64,000 nt of DNA from Roseibacterium elongatum DSM 19469 (GTDB lineage Bacteria; Pseudomonadota; Alphaproteobacteria; Rhodobacterales; Rhodobacteraceae). A model generated the notes under the pieces. That model was not told the origin of the DNA, made no database searches, and saw nothing but the letters and a program-made list of their open reading frames with translations. The first letter of the stretch is position 1. Each line of letters opens with the position of its first letter. The position numbers and the translations under genes are program-made. The DNA lies in contig NZ_CP004372.1 in the NCBI RefSeq assembly GCF_000590925.1, positions 1,159,001 to 1,223,000 on the forward strand, in the 5' to 3' direction. Shown piece by piece: positions 1-8,182 of the stretch.

Positions 1-1170
1 GCTGTTGTGCTCCAACAGGAACGAGCCGGCCACATTCCCCACCAGCGAAAAGAGGACCAAGGTCAACGCCAGTGCCGAAAGCTCGGGTTTGGCGTTGCGC
101 ATCAGGTTGCCGAATGCCCGCGCCCCCAGCCAGGCGATGAAGAACAGTGTCAGGCCGACGCCGATATAACCCACATCGACCAGCAAATCGAGAAAGCCAT
201 TATGCGCGTGGCCGACATCGGCCCCGGTCAGGGCCGTCAGTCGCGGGCCGATGATGATCCAACCGGCACCATAGCCGCCCCCCGCGACGCTTGTGCTGCC
301 CAGTGCAACGATCACCCCTTCCCAGATGACCGTTCGACCCGTGAGGGTGGCGTCCCGCCCAAGCAGGTGCAGTGTATACTCAAAGATCATCTGGGCAGAC
401 ACCGCGGAGATCACCGCGACAGGGAGTGCCATCAGAATCAACAGGGAACGGCCCGCCGGCGACATGCGCCGCATGGCGAGAAACAGCGCGATGCCAAACG
501 GAATCGTCGCGGCGAGCAGGACCGCCTGCGACGAATTCGATCTCAGCACCATCAGTCCGGCGATGGCCAAGATCGGTAGCATCAGCCACCGACCATAACG
601 GCCCCCGGTATCGAAAACGAACCCTAGCACAACGATCGATGCGGTCAGCGCGATCACACGGCCAAAATCGTTCTTGTGACCGAAAAGGCCCCGCCAGCTG
701 CCGGCGTGGTGTGCGGCGATCTCGTCATAGGATTGATGAATGCCCTTCGCCGGGTTGAGCTGAATGTTGGCGAAGTTGGCGAGTATGATCACCGCCGAGG
801 CCAGCACAACAAGATGAAACAGTTGCTTCGGCGAAAACCGAAAGGCGATCCAGAATGCAAAGGCCGTGGTCAACCCCAGGCTGCCAACACGTCGCAAGGT
901 CAGGTCCGGGGCGGCCGTCCATGCAAGGGTGGCAAGCGCAAACAACACGGGCAGGATCGATGCCCAGTACAATGAGAATATGCGTGAGAGCGATCCCTTG
1001 ATGGTCAGCAAGGCGATGCCACCGAACAGGCCAAGCGACGCACCCAGCAGCTGCACCATTGGGGCCGTTTCCGAGCCTTGCGGTGTCAGGGCCGTTGTCA
1101 GGGTGCCGGACATGAAGAACAGGCCGAACATCGCGATGGCGTATTCAATGCTGCGCATCGGTGTGTTCAT
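1..1170 (-). CDS. O-antigen ligase/polymerase-like membrane protein (3' part missing)
   Basis: The minus-strand reading frame is open from an ATG at 1170 to the window edge (390 codons, no stop), so the C-terminus lies outside. It encodes a polytopic inner-membrane protein with many hydrophobic segments. The soluble-loop signature of the Wzy/WaaL (O-antigen ligase) superfamily is visible: GRTVIWEG, then a Gly-rich GGGYGAGW, then VGHAHNGFLDLLVDVGYIG, where the His-His-Asn loop is typical. Family members polymerise or ligate undecaprenyl-linked glycans on the periplasmic face. Its ATG overlaps the TGA of the upstream glycosyltransferase by 4 bp (ATGA), so the two are probably translationally coupled. 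Whether it is a polymerase or a ligase cannot be told from sequence. Confidence 0.85.
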   Translation of the reverse strand, partial: MNTPMRSIEYAIAMFGLFFMSGTLTTALTPQGSETAPMVQLLGASLGLFGGIALLTIKGSLSRIFSLYWASILPVLFALATLAWTAAPDLTLRRVGSLGLTTAFAFWIAFRFSPKQLFHLVVLASAVIILANFANIQLNPAKGIHQSYDEIAAHHAGSWRGLFGHKNDFGRVIALTASIVVLGFVFDTGGRYGRWLMLPILAIAGLMVLRSNSSQAVLLAATIPFGIALFLAMRRMSPAGRSLLILMALPVAVISAVSAQMIFEYTLHLLGRDATLTGRTVIWEGVIVALGSTSVAGGGYGAGWIIIGPRLTALTGADVGHAHNGFLDLLVDVGYIGVGLTLFFIAWLGARAFGNLMRNAKPELSALALTLVLFSLVGNVAGSFLLEHNS

Positions 1171-2339
1171 TCCCAGGCCCTCGCCAGAAAGGCGTCAGCG
1201 ACCTCGGACATCTGATATCTTTCGGCAATGCGCGCGATGCGTTCGGATTGCAGGTTCAAGGACGCGGCATCTTGCGCGTCGAGCACCGAACGGATGGCCA
1301 TCGCCATGGCCTCAGGGTCGCCAATCGGTGTGATGCGGTCGGGAAATTCACGGCCGAGAATTTCCCGCGCGCCGCCGCCAAGACAATCCGTCGAGATCGC
1401 GGGAATGCCTGCTGCGACCGCTTCGATCAAGGCGTTCGGGAATCCTTCGGTCACGGAACTGATGATGAAGAGATCGGCGGCCACGAGATACCTGAAGCGG
1501 TCCATGCGGTACCCGAGGAAGTCGACGCGATCTTCGATGCCCAGCTCTCTGGCCAGATCTTCCAGTTTCTGCCTCTCCGGACCTTCGCCCAGAATGATCA
1601 GGCGCAGATCGCTGCCGGATTGTGCAACAGCGCGCAGCATCGTTGCGTAGTCCTTTTGCGGCATCAAACGCCCGATGGCGATGGCTGTGGGTTTGTCGTC
1701 ATCAAACCAGGGGTGCCCGGTCGGCGCGGCGCGCGCGTCGTCCAACTGCGCCGCATCGGGTGCCGCATTATGGATGACGCCGGTTGCTTCTTTGGGCAGG
1801 CTGGCGAACTCGGCGATATCTCTGGTCACCAGATCGGTGTTTCCGATAACGGCATGGGCTTTGGGATAAAGATGCCGGACCAGAGCGTTCATCGCGACGC
1901 GCCGAAGCGGGTCCATGCCGCGCAGCAAGGCAGTGTACTGGTTCCGCTCGCACACGATGACCCGCGTCCCCGTTCGCGCAAGACGGGCTGCAACCAAGGC
2001 GGCGACGTTCGTTCGGGTCAGCGCCGAGATCAGGGTCTGTGCCTGTGTTTCCTTGAGATGCGCGACCAGCTTTGGCAGGCATAGAACGGCTTTGCGACTG
2101 CCAAGGACATGGAGGTCGACCTTCTCCGAAAGCAGGTCTTTGACCGGCCCGTTGTCATTGTTCACGACAAGGTGGACCGGTATGCCGCGCGATGCGATGT
2201 GGTTCGCGAGCCTAACAAAAAAACGTTCGGCCCCGCCGCCTTCGAACGAGGGCAGGTAGAAATGGATCGCCCGGTTCTCGACGCCCCGGGCGGCAAGGTG
2301 CATCCTTGTCTCAGAGAGAGGCGTATGGGCCTTGTTCAT
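1167..2339 (-). CDS. GT4-family glycosyltransferase
   Basis: This 390-aa protein has the GT-B fold signs of retaining GT4 enzymes. The N-terminal half carries the acceptor-side motif LPSFEGGGAERFFVRLA (residues about 29-45). The C-terminal half has GRLMPQKDYATMLRA and the donor-binding SSVTEGFPNALIEAVAAG with the paired glutamates. It should act at the cytoplasmic face of the membrane, adding a sugar from a nucleotide donor to a lipid-linked glycan; donor and acceptor are unknown. The ATG at 2339 follows a GGGGA ribosome-binding site. It is the first gene of an operon with the O-antigen ligase-like gene (ATGA overlap). Confidence 0.9.
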   Translation of the reverse strand: MNKAHTPLSETRMHLAARGVENRAIHFYLPSFEGGGAERFFVRLANHIASRGIPVHLVVNNDNGPVKDLLSEKVDLHVLGSRKAVLCLPKLVAHLKETQAQTLISALTRTNVAALVAARLARTGTRVIVCERNQYTALLRGMDPLRRVAMNALVRHLYPKAHAVIGNTDLVTRDIAEFASLPKEATGVIHNAAPDAAQLDDARAAPTGHPWFDDDKPTAIAIGRLMPQKDYATMLRAVAQSGSDLRLIILGEGPERQKLEDLARELGIEDRVDFLGYRMDRFRYLVAADLFIISSVTEGFPNALIEAVAAGIPAISTDCLGGGAREILGREFPDRITPIGDPEAMAMAIRSVLDAQDAASLNLQSERIARIAERYQMSEVADAFLARAWE

Positions 2340-3045
2340 GTGTCCCCGGGATACTGTTCATCCATGTGTCGGTGTCTTGCGACGCGATCCTTTTTGTCTT
2401 GACCGCACAGTGCAGCAGTGTGGGGCCGTCCGTCCATCCATCGACTTGATAATCACCTGCCAGTCACGGTCATGTCCGGTCTGAGTGTTTTTGCGCCACT
2501 TCTATGGAATTCTGCCGAAAAGTTGAATGCAAGGACGAGCGGTAGCTTGAAACGGTACGATGGGAACGTGCAAGAAACGTGATTTGGCTGTGATGGCTTT
2601 CAGATCTTTGAACGAGATTCGAGTTTCATCCGACACGAGCGCAACTTGGTGGTCGTTGTAAAGCCGCAAGTCGTCGACACACCTCTTGTCCGGCCGAGGC
2701 AAGGTGAAGGCCGCCTGGGCAGACTTGCCGCTGTGACCACGGGGCCATCCGCCCGTACGGACAGCGCAGCTTGCCGCAATTGATCCCATGCGGCGATGCC
2801 CCGTGCAACCATCCTGACAAAGACTGACGCCTGACGGTTTCTGGGTTGGTGGGGCATGCAACTCGATGCGGTCGGCTTGCCTGCATCGTCGCAGTGGTCG
2901 CGACTCACGCCTTTTGAATTCAGTCCCTCGACCAGCAATCCTGGTTGTAGAACTGCGCCGCGACCTGCCAGTGGCAGGCGGCCTCCCTCGGGCCCAGCCC
3001 GAGAGCATACAACCGACACGTCTGAAACCAGCCGAATCGGGCCGG
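2340..3045. other. 706-bp stretch with no supportable gene
   Basis: This lies between the start of the GT4 gene and the end of the sulfotransferase gene, both on the minus strand. Several frames stay open for a while on the minus strand because of base composition, but none gives a recognisable domain, a good ribosome-binding site or a natural-looking amino-acid mix. The most protein-like piece is the minus-strand stretch ending at 2502 (DDLRLYNDHQVALVSDE). It is short and has no start of its own, so it may be a decayed remnant. The promoter of the GT4/ligase operon is expected in 2340-2500. Confidence 0.4.
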
Positions 3046-3951
3046 TTACCCAACCGCCAACCTTGGCGGCGTAGGGCAGTAGTCTGCGTCGGTGGTTTCG
3101 CTGACCCGTTCGGGCATGCGCCAGGCCGACGTGTCGAACCCGTAAGCATCGTCGAGCTTCGAGAAATCCTCGAAGAACAGGTCATAGAAGTACGTATTTG
3201 CCTCTTCGCGAATCCGTTCCCGCTTCTCCTTGGTCGGGGGCGGGCCGTAGACCGCGCGCCTGACCGCGGGCTGACGCACCGCATTGACCAACCAATGAAC
3301 GCCGGCAAGGCGCAGGGTCCGTGCGCTGCGGCGGGCGAGTTTGGCGATGAACCGCACCGGGGGGTCGCCATCCTCGTTGATCCGGGCATGGAGAACGTCG
3401 TCGCTGGGCTGCACCTCGGGCAGGTCCAGTGCTTTGCAGATGCTGGACACATAGCCGGACGGGCTATCGTTGAGATCGTGATAGTTGAGGAGCTTGATCT
3501 GATCGCGCCCCAGAACTTCGGCCCACCAGTTCAGGTTTCTGTAGTACAGCCCGTTGTTTATCATGGCCGGGTGGTTCTCGGCCATCCAGCGAAAGCCCAG
3601 GTCAGGCTCGCCACCCTTTAGATAGTGAAAGTAGTGCGCGATCGCCCGATCGATCGGATTGCGCAAGGTCGCGACAATGGTGACGTCTGGGAGATCCCTT
3701 GCGAGGCGTTCGATCGCCTCGGGCTTGTCCAACAGCGACGGCGCGACCTCGACGCAGATCTTGTGGTCGCTCGTACGCTCTCCGAAGGTGCCCGAGTACC
3801 AATCCCAGCCCTTATGGTAGAGCTTGTCGAAGAAAAAGGTCTCTTTGCCGAGCGCTACCGGAAGCTGCACGTCGCCCCGGCTTCGAAGGTAGTTGTCGAT
3901 CCAAGTGGTGCCGCTTTTGTGCGGGCCGACGAAGATGAAATCAGGTTTCAA
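3046..3951 (-). CDS. PAPS-dependent sulfotransferase
   Basis: A cytosolic sulfotransferase-fold protein of about 301 aa. The 5'-phosphosulfate-binding loop is at the N-terminus (FVGPHKSGTTWID), and the 3'-phosphate-binding segment is RNPIDRAIAHYFHYLKGG near residue 105. These are the two hallmark motifs for binding PAPS. It should transfer sulfate to a hydroxyl, probably on a carbohydrate given the surrounding glycan genes. The start chosen is TTG at 3951, preceded by GGGAG at good spacing (GGGAGACTCTGATTTG); a TTG at 3966 is the alternative. A sulfotransferase beside alginate-type genes suggests a sulfated exopolymer, but the acceptor is an inference. Confidence 0.88.
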   Translation of the reverse strand: MKPDFIFVGPHKSGTTWIDNYLRSRGDVQLPVALGKETFFFDKLYHKGWDWYSGTFGERTSDHKICVEVAPSLLDKPEAIERLARDLPDVTIVATLRNPIDRAIAHYFHYLKGGEPDLGFRWMAENHPAMINNGLYYRNLNWWAEVLGRDQIKLLNYHDLNDSPSGYVSSICKALDLPEVQPSDDVLHARINEDGDPPVRFIAKLARRSARTLRLAGVHWLVNAVRQPAVRRAVYGPPPTKEKRERIREEANTYFYDLFFEDFSKLDDAYGFDTSAWRMPERVSETTDADYCPTPPRLAVG

Positions 3952-4563
3952 ATCAGAGTCTCCCAATGCCTCGCCGAAGAAAAACAGCGTTCCTCTCAGC
4001 CAGCGTCACAAAACTGTAATGAAAAATTCACATAACGTCTACGTCAGTGTCACATACGGCCAAGGCCAAGCCCGTGGTTGCTGAGCCGACCCGACGAATC
4101 GACGCGGCCATGTTGCCGCGAGCAGCGCCTGGCCAAGTCACCCATGATGCGGTTGCAGACTTGTTCGAGTATGTTTCTCGGGGCACAGGCATGCCGATCT
4201 GGTGGAAATGCCGAGACCCATCGCTCGTCGGTTATGCTATGCTAGAGACGCTCTCGACCGACTGTGATGCCGCAGGACGGTTCGGTGGTTTTCTGTTTTG
4301 AAAAAGTCCGTTTCCATTATCGAAACGGAATGGTTGCAATTACGTAATTTAAAAAGACTGTATTCAATGCGGAAACGATAGAGTCAGGAAAGCGATTTTC
4401 TGTATCGAAACGATTTTCAAAACATAAACAGATACTTACATCGCTTTCGCGTTTGGGCGTGCGGTGCCGGGCATCGTCTCAAGGAAAGTCGCGGCCGACA
4501 AATGAATCGGATTCTTTCGCGAATCGTGCAAGGATTAATCCATTATTAACGGAGCGACCTTTG
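3952..4563. other. Divergent regulatory region between sulfotransferase and galU
   Basis: This gene-free region of 612 bp is more AT-rich than its surroundings from about 4290 to 4450. An 84-codon plus-strand frame (4047-4301) has no ribosome-binding site or recognisable domain and is not called. The AT-rich part holds an inverted repeat and further copies of a GAAACG motif (see the separate entry). The galU ribosome-binding site GGAG is at about 4551. Confidence 0.6.
4307..4415. promoter_or_regulatory. Repeated CGTTTC/GAAACG motif upstream of galU
   Basis: A perfect inverted repeat lies at 4307-4329: arms TCCGTTTC and GAAACGGA around a 7-nt spacer. Two further half-sites, GAAACGAT at 4372 and GAAACGAT at 4407 (the latter within TATCGAAACG), are in the same orientation as the right arm. 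Spacings between the right-facing half-sites are 50 and 35 bp. Such repeated half-sites in an AT-rich gap between two polysaccharide genes look like operators for a dimeric regulator. The regulator is unknown. Confidence 0.5.
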
Positions 4564-5472
4564 ATGACGAAAAAAGTTACCAAAGCAATTTTTCCGGTGG
4601 CTGGCTTGGGAACGCGGTTCCTGCCAGCCACCAAATCCATTCCCAAGGAAATCATGACCCTCGTGGACCGGCCGCTGATTCAGTACGCCATTGACGAAGC
4701 GCGCGCCGCCGGCATCGAGGAGTTCATTTTCGTGACCAGCCGCGGCAAGAGCGCGCTCGAGGATTACTTCGACCACTCGCCGGAACTTGCTCAGACGCTC
4801 CGCAAGAAGGGCAAGACCGAGCTGCTGGAAACGCTCAAGTCGACCAATATGGACTCTGGCGCGATCGCCTATATCCGGCAGCACCAGGCCAAGGGGCTGG
4901 GCCATGCCGTTTGGTGTGCCCGCAGGCTTCTGTCCGACGAGCCATTCGCGGTCATTCTGCCCGATGACATCATTCGCGGCGAGACGCCCTGCCTGAGGCA
5001 GATGATTGAGGCGCATGCGGAAACCGGCGGGTCGATCGTTGCGGCGATGGAAGTGCCGCCCGAAAAGACCTCGTCCTATGGCGTGCTGGATATTCAGGAA
5101 GACATGGGGCATGTGGTGTCCGTGAAGGGGCTTGTCGAAAAACCCGATGCGGCTGTGGCGCCATCGAATCTCGCCGTGATCGGGCGATATGTCCTGTCGC
5201 CCGACGTGATGAAGAACCTCGGCAAGACATCGACCGGCGTCGGTGGCGAGATTCAGTTGACCGATGCCATCGCCCGCGAGATCGACGAGGGCCGCCCGGT
5301 CTATGGCTACCGCTTCCGCGGTACGCGGTTTGACTGCGGATCGAAGACTGGATTTCTCATGGCCACGGTGGCCGTCGCGCTGGAGCGCGATGACCTCTCG
5401 GGCGAGTTCACCGAGTTCCTCGAGGACTGCCTGCAGGTATCCCTCAATCCGCCTCGAGTGAAAGCAAGCTGA
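4564..5472 (+). CDS. galU: UTP-glucose-1-phosphate uridylyltransferase
   Basis: GalU makes UDP-glucose from UTP and glucose-1-phosphate, the precursor for UDP-glucuronate, UDP-galactose and many glycans. The 302-aa protein starts with AIFPVAGLGTRFLPATKSIPKE, the nucleotidyl-transferase signature with the GxGTRxLPxTK loop. It continues with YGVLD and GLVEKP motifs and the C-terminal FDCGSKTGF segment, all typical of bacterial GalU. The ATG at 4564 follows GGAG at about 4551; an in-frame extension upstream to 4453 lacks GalU-like sequence. The next gene is convergent. It feeds the GalE and UDP-GlcA epimerase genes at 24.4-26.5 kb. Confidence 0.97.
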   Translation: MTKKVTKAIFPVAGLGTRFLPATKSIPKEIMTLVDRPLIQYAIDEARAAGIEEFIFVTSRGKSALEDYFDHSPELAQTLRKKGKTELLETLKSTNMDSGAIAYIRQHQAKGLGHAVWCARRLLSDEPFAVILPDDIIRGETPCLRQMIEAHAETGGSIVAAMEVPPEKTSSYGVLDIQEDMGHVVSVKGLVEKPDAAVAPSNLAVIGRYVLSPDVMKNLGKTSTGVGGEIQLTDAIAREIDEGRPVYGYRFRGTRFDCGSKTGFLMATVAVALERDDLSGEFTEFLEDCLQVSLNPPRVKAS

Positions 5473-5507
5473 TCTTGCCGGGCGCGGTGCACAGTCGGCG
5501 CGTGCCC

Positions 5508-7814
5508 TTACGCGGCGTTCGGATCGATCTCTAGCGCCAGATCCACGCCGGAAGCATCCCGAAGCGTGAAATGCAGCATGTCCCCGATGGGTGTTAGCGC
5601 GGCTTCTAACGCGGGGCTTTGTTGGCTTGGAAACGGGGCTAGCAGGACGCCGATCCGATGCGACTTGGCCGGTGCGAAGCGCGCGATCAGGCAGGTGCTT
5701 TCCGGTTTGTCCGCGATCTCGGCGGGATCGACACCCTCGAATCCGGTTCTCTGCGCGACCTGAATTGGCCCGTCTGCAGGATGAAGGAACCGACCTGTCA
5801 GGCCCGCCTTGCGGCCCGTATAGCGAAAACCCGTACCGTCGATGACGCAGGGCGCATTGAAATGCAGCAGCCAGTCAATCGAAACAGGCCGTGACGCATC
5901 GATGATGTCGAGGATCAGAAAATAGCGGTTGCTCAGAATGCGAACCTCGCGGGCAACGCGGTCGAGGCCGGGCACGTTGGGCGCATAGGCCTCGCGGGCG
6001 TCGCCGCGCAGAAAAACGTGATCCTCCCTCGTTTCCACCCCGTCGATGCGCCCGCTGGCCGCACGGCACGCGGCCTTGTTGCGACCGGCATATTGGCCTT
6101 GGCTGTCGATCAGAATGGCGTTCTTCGAAATGGTCTGACGCCGCCAGTTGCGATGCATCGCAGAGTTGAAGGCCACATAATGCCCTGACTGAATTGCAAG
6201 ATCCTCGCCATAGGCTGACAGGACAAAGGCGTTCTGGTCGCCATGGCTGTGGCTGAGTGAACCGAAGGGACTGGACTTGAAAATGAAATGCACGTGCTGT
6301 GACGGGTCGTGCAGTTTGTTTTGGAAAGCGACCCAACCAATTCCCTTGAACCATTTCAACGCCGGCAGGTCCCGTGGTGCAACCGGCGGGGTTGGATTGA
6401 ACTCGTGCCGAAAAACCATCTCGTCGAAGGCAAGGTCCCACCATCCATAGTTGAAATAGCGATCTTCACTGCCTTCGTCCTGCGCCCGGACCTTGTCGGC
6501 AAACCATTGATACGCGCCGTTATTCGTCGTGGCGGCCAGCTGCTGCATGATCTGCGCCATCTTCAAGCCCGGCGGGTCGCCCAAGGTAGTGTCGTCGCAA
6601 AAGGAGGCCCGTCTTGTGTCGGGTGGCCTGACATAAAGGGGGAAATCGCCTGTTTCCTTCAGGAAAGGCCGTTCAAACAGATCAATGCCCGTGGCCGCGC
6701 GCAACAGGGTCGCCGCATCAACCAGATAGGCCATCGCCGTCATCCAGTAATGGGGCCCTTCGGCGTAGCCACCGTTGCGGTCGCCCCAAGGTGGATACAC
6801 GGTGGCCAGGAAAGTGATCGCGAAATCAAGCCATTGTCGTGCCTCGTCGCAGTCGTCGAGGAGCGCAAGGCTGGCCGGTAACAGCACCGCCGGCACGGCG
6901 CGGATTGCGTGGCTGTTATAGGGGTTGCGTGTAACCGACCCGATTACATGCTCTGCAATATCGCGTGTCCGCAAGTAGAGCGCCTGCTGCACCTTTTGGC
7001 GCTGTTCGACATCCAACATGTCATGCAGCCAGTCGTAGCCCCAAGCCAGCGCAAGGCAGATCCTGAACGCCCATTCATCCGAGTACCGATGAGATGTTGG
7101 TCCTGCCGTGTCCCACTCCGCCACATGGCACAGCCAGGTTTTCGCCCGCTCGACAAGGTCGCGGTCCCCGGCCACGCGCCCCGCGATCGACAGATGCCGG
7201 ATCGCGTAAAGTACCTCCTGACAGGCGATGTAGGTCTGTCGCCAGATTGACGCGACACGGAGGTCATCGGGATACCCCAGAGGTTCGGGAATCGGGTCAC
7301 GGTCGATCCACGGACGCACCGATCGGTCGAGAAAAGACGACCAGCCGACCTGGTCCGGAACGTCCCTTACAGCCTGCCGAAACGCCTCAAGGCCCTGTGG
7401 GCCGAGCCATAGCCGCGGGTGCCCCGCACGCACGCCCTTCAGGCTTCGATCAAGGTTCGGCAACCGCCAGATGGGGGTTTGTTCCGTGACTTCGAACGTC
7501 CTCGCCGCACTCCATCGCGGCGCTGGGCTGTTGCCTGCGTCTAGATATGCGTAGGCCCAATGGTACCTTCCGGCAGGGAAAGCGACATCCGGCTTGAAAA
7601 AATTCCATCGGAGATCGTCGAAAAACCAGGTGGCGTCCTTTGGAAAGCACGGGTCCCGCGATACCCGCAGCATGTATCGCGCATCGGGCGAGGGCGCGGG
7701 CATCCAGAAAAAGGCAGGCGGGTTTTCGGCGGTTTCCTCTCCATTTGGTCCATACCCGATATCGAGCGGGCCAGCATCCGGTTCCCAAGGGGGGTGAAGG
7801 GGTGGTGTGGTCAT
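5508..7814 (-). CDS. PL15-type exo-oligoalginate lyase (heparinase II/III superfamily)
   Basis: This large lyase has an N-terminal beta/alpha-toroid part and a C-terminal heparinase II/III-like beta-sandwich. There is no signal peptide, so it is probably cytoplasmic. It closely matches what I recall of the Agrobacterium exo-alginate lyase Atu3025 (PL15). Counted from an upstream TTG at 7838 (776 aa), the residues are His310 and Arg313 in NSHAIRAVP, Tyr364 in EGPHYWMT and His530 in SHSHGDQNAF. Each is one position before the catalytic His311, Arg314, Tyr365 and His531 of Atu3025. ATG at 7814 is used as start (768 aa); neither start has a strong ribosome-binding site. Expected role: release of unsaturated monouronates from alginate oligomers. 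The true substrate is inferred. Confidence 0.85.
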   Translation of the reverse strand: MTTPPLHPPWEPDAGPLDIGYGPNGEETAENPPAFFWMPAPSPDARYMLRVSRDPCFPKDATWFFDDLRWNFFKPDVAFPAGRYHWAYAYLDAGNSPAPRWSAARTFEVTEQTPIWRLPNLDRSLKGVRAGHPRLWLGPQGLEAFRQAVRDVPDQVGWSSFLDRSVRPWIDRDPIPEPLGYPDDLRVASIWRQTYIACQEVLYAIRHLSIAGRVAGDRDLVERAKTWLCHVAEWDTAGPTSHRYSDEWAFRICLALAWGYDWLHDMLDVEQRQKVQQALYLRTRDIAEHVIGSVTRNPYNSHAIRAVPAVLLPASLALLDDCDEARQWLDFAITFLATVYPPWGDRNGGYAEGPHYWMTAMAYLVDAATLLRAATGIDLFERPFLKETGDFPLYVRPPDTRRASFCDDTTLGDPPGLKMAQIMQQLAATTNNGAYQWFADKVRAQDEGSEDRYFNYGWWDLAFDEMVFRHEFNPTPPVAPRDLPALKWFKGIGWVAFQNKLHDPSQHVHFIFKSSPFGSLSHSHGDQNAFVLSAYGEDLAIQSGHYVAFNSAMHRNWRRQTISKNAILIDSQGQYAGRNKAACRAASGRIDGVETREDHVFLRGDAREAYAPNVPGLDRVAREVRILSNRYFLILDIIDASRPVSIDWLLHFNAPCVIDGTGFRYTGRKAGLTGRFLHPADGPIQVAQRTGFEGVDPAEIADKPESTCLIARFAPAKSHRIGVLLAPFPSQQSPALEAALTPIGDMLHFTLRDASGVDLALEIDPNAA

Positions 7815-8182
7815 CAGGTCAACCCGTTGCCATCGCAAGCTGACAGGATCAGCGGTGTATTTTCCGTAGTCGGTCCAAGGACTCTCGAGGCAAGCCCCCT
7901 GCGTCGTGCGCGGCTGCGGTCCACCTTGTGAAGGCGTTTCAAACTCGACATGCCCAGACGCCTCGAAATGAACTCTTCGCGAACGGTAGATGGCGCGCAG
8001 CCATGCTCAAATCCTTTTTGGTTTCATGCGCAGCCCATTTTTTGGGCAGGTGATGCCAGTGGCCGTCCACGCTGTAGCGCCGCAACACCTGATGGCTGCA
8101 CATGGGCTGAATTCGTTGGGGAATCGCCGACCTCTCTGTATGGTTAATCAAAGTTTATTTTAGCCATTTTTGGTGGGCCTGT
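7815..8182. promoter_or_regulatory. Divergent promoter region between PL15 lyase and alg8
   Basis: No gene is seen in these 368 bp. The stretch should contain the promoters of the lyase (minus) and of the alg8-alg44-lyase operon (plus). A small hairpin GCCCA-T(5)-TGGGC lies at 8033-8047. The 30 bases before alg8 are AT-rich (8140-8170). Confidence 0.5.

Noticed and set aside
2502..3452. 316-codon minus-strand frame overlapping the sulfotransferase
   Set aside because: Most of it overlaps the sulfotransferase in another frame and is Arg/Pro/Ser-rich; only the last about 60 codons look protein-like and they have no start.
4047..4301. 84-codon frame upstream of galU
   Set aside because: No ribosome-binding site, signal peptide or recognisable domain; it lies in a regulatory-looking gap.
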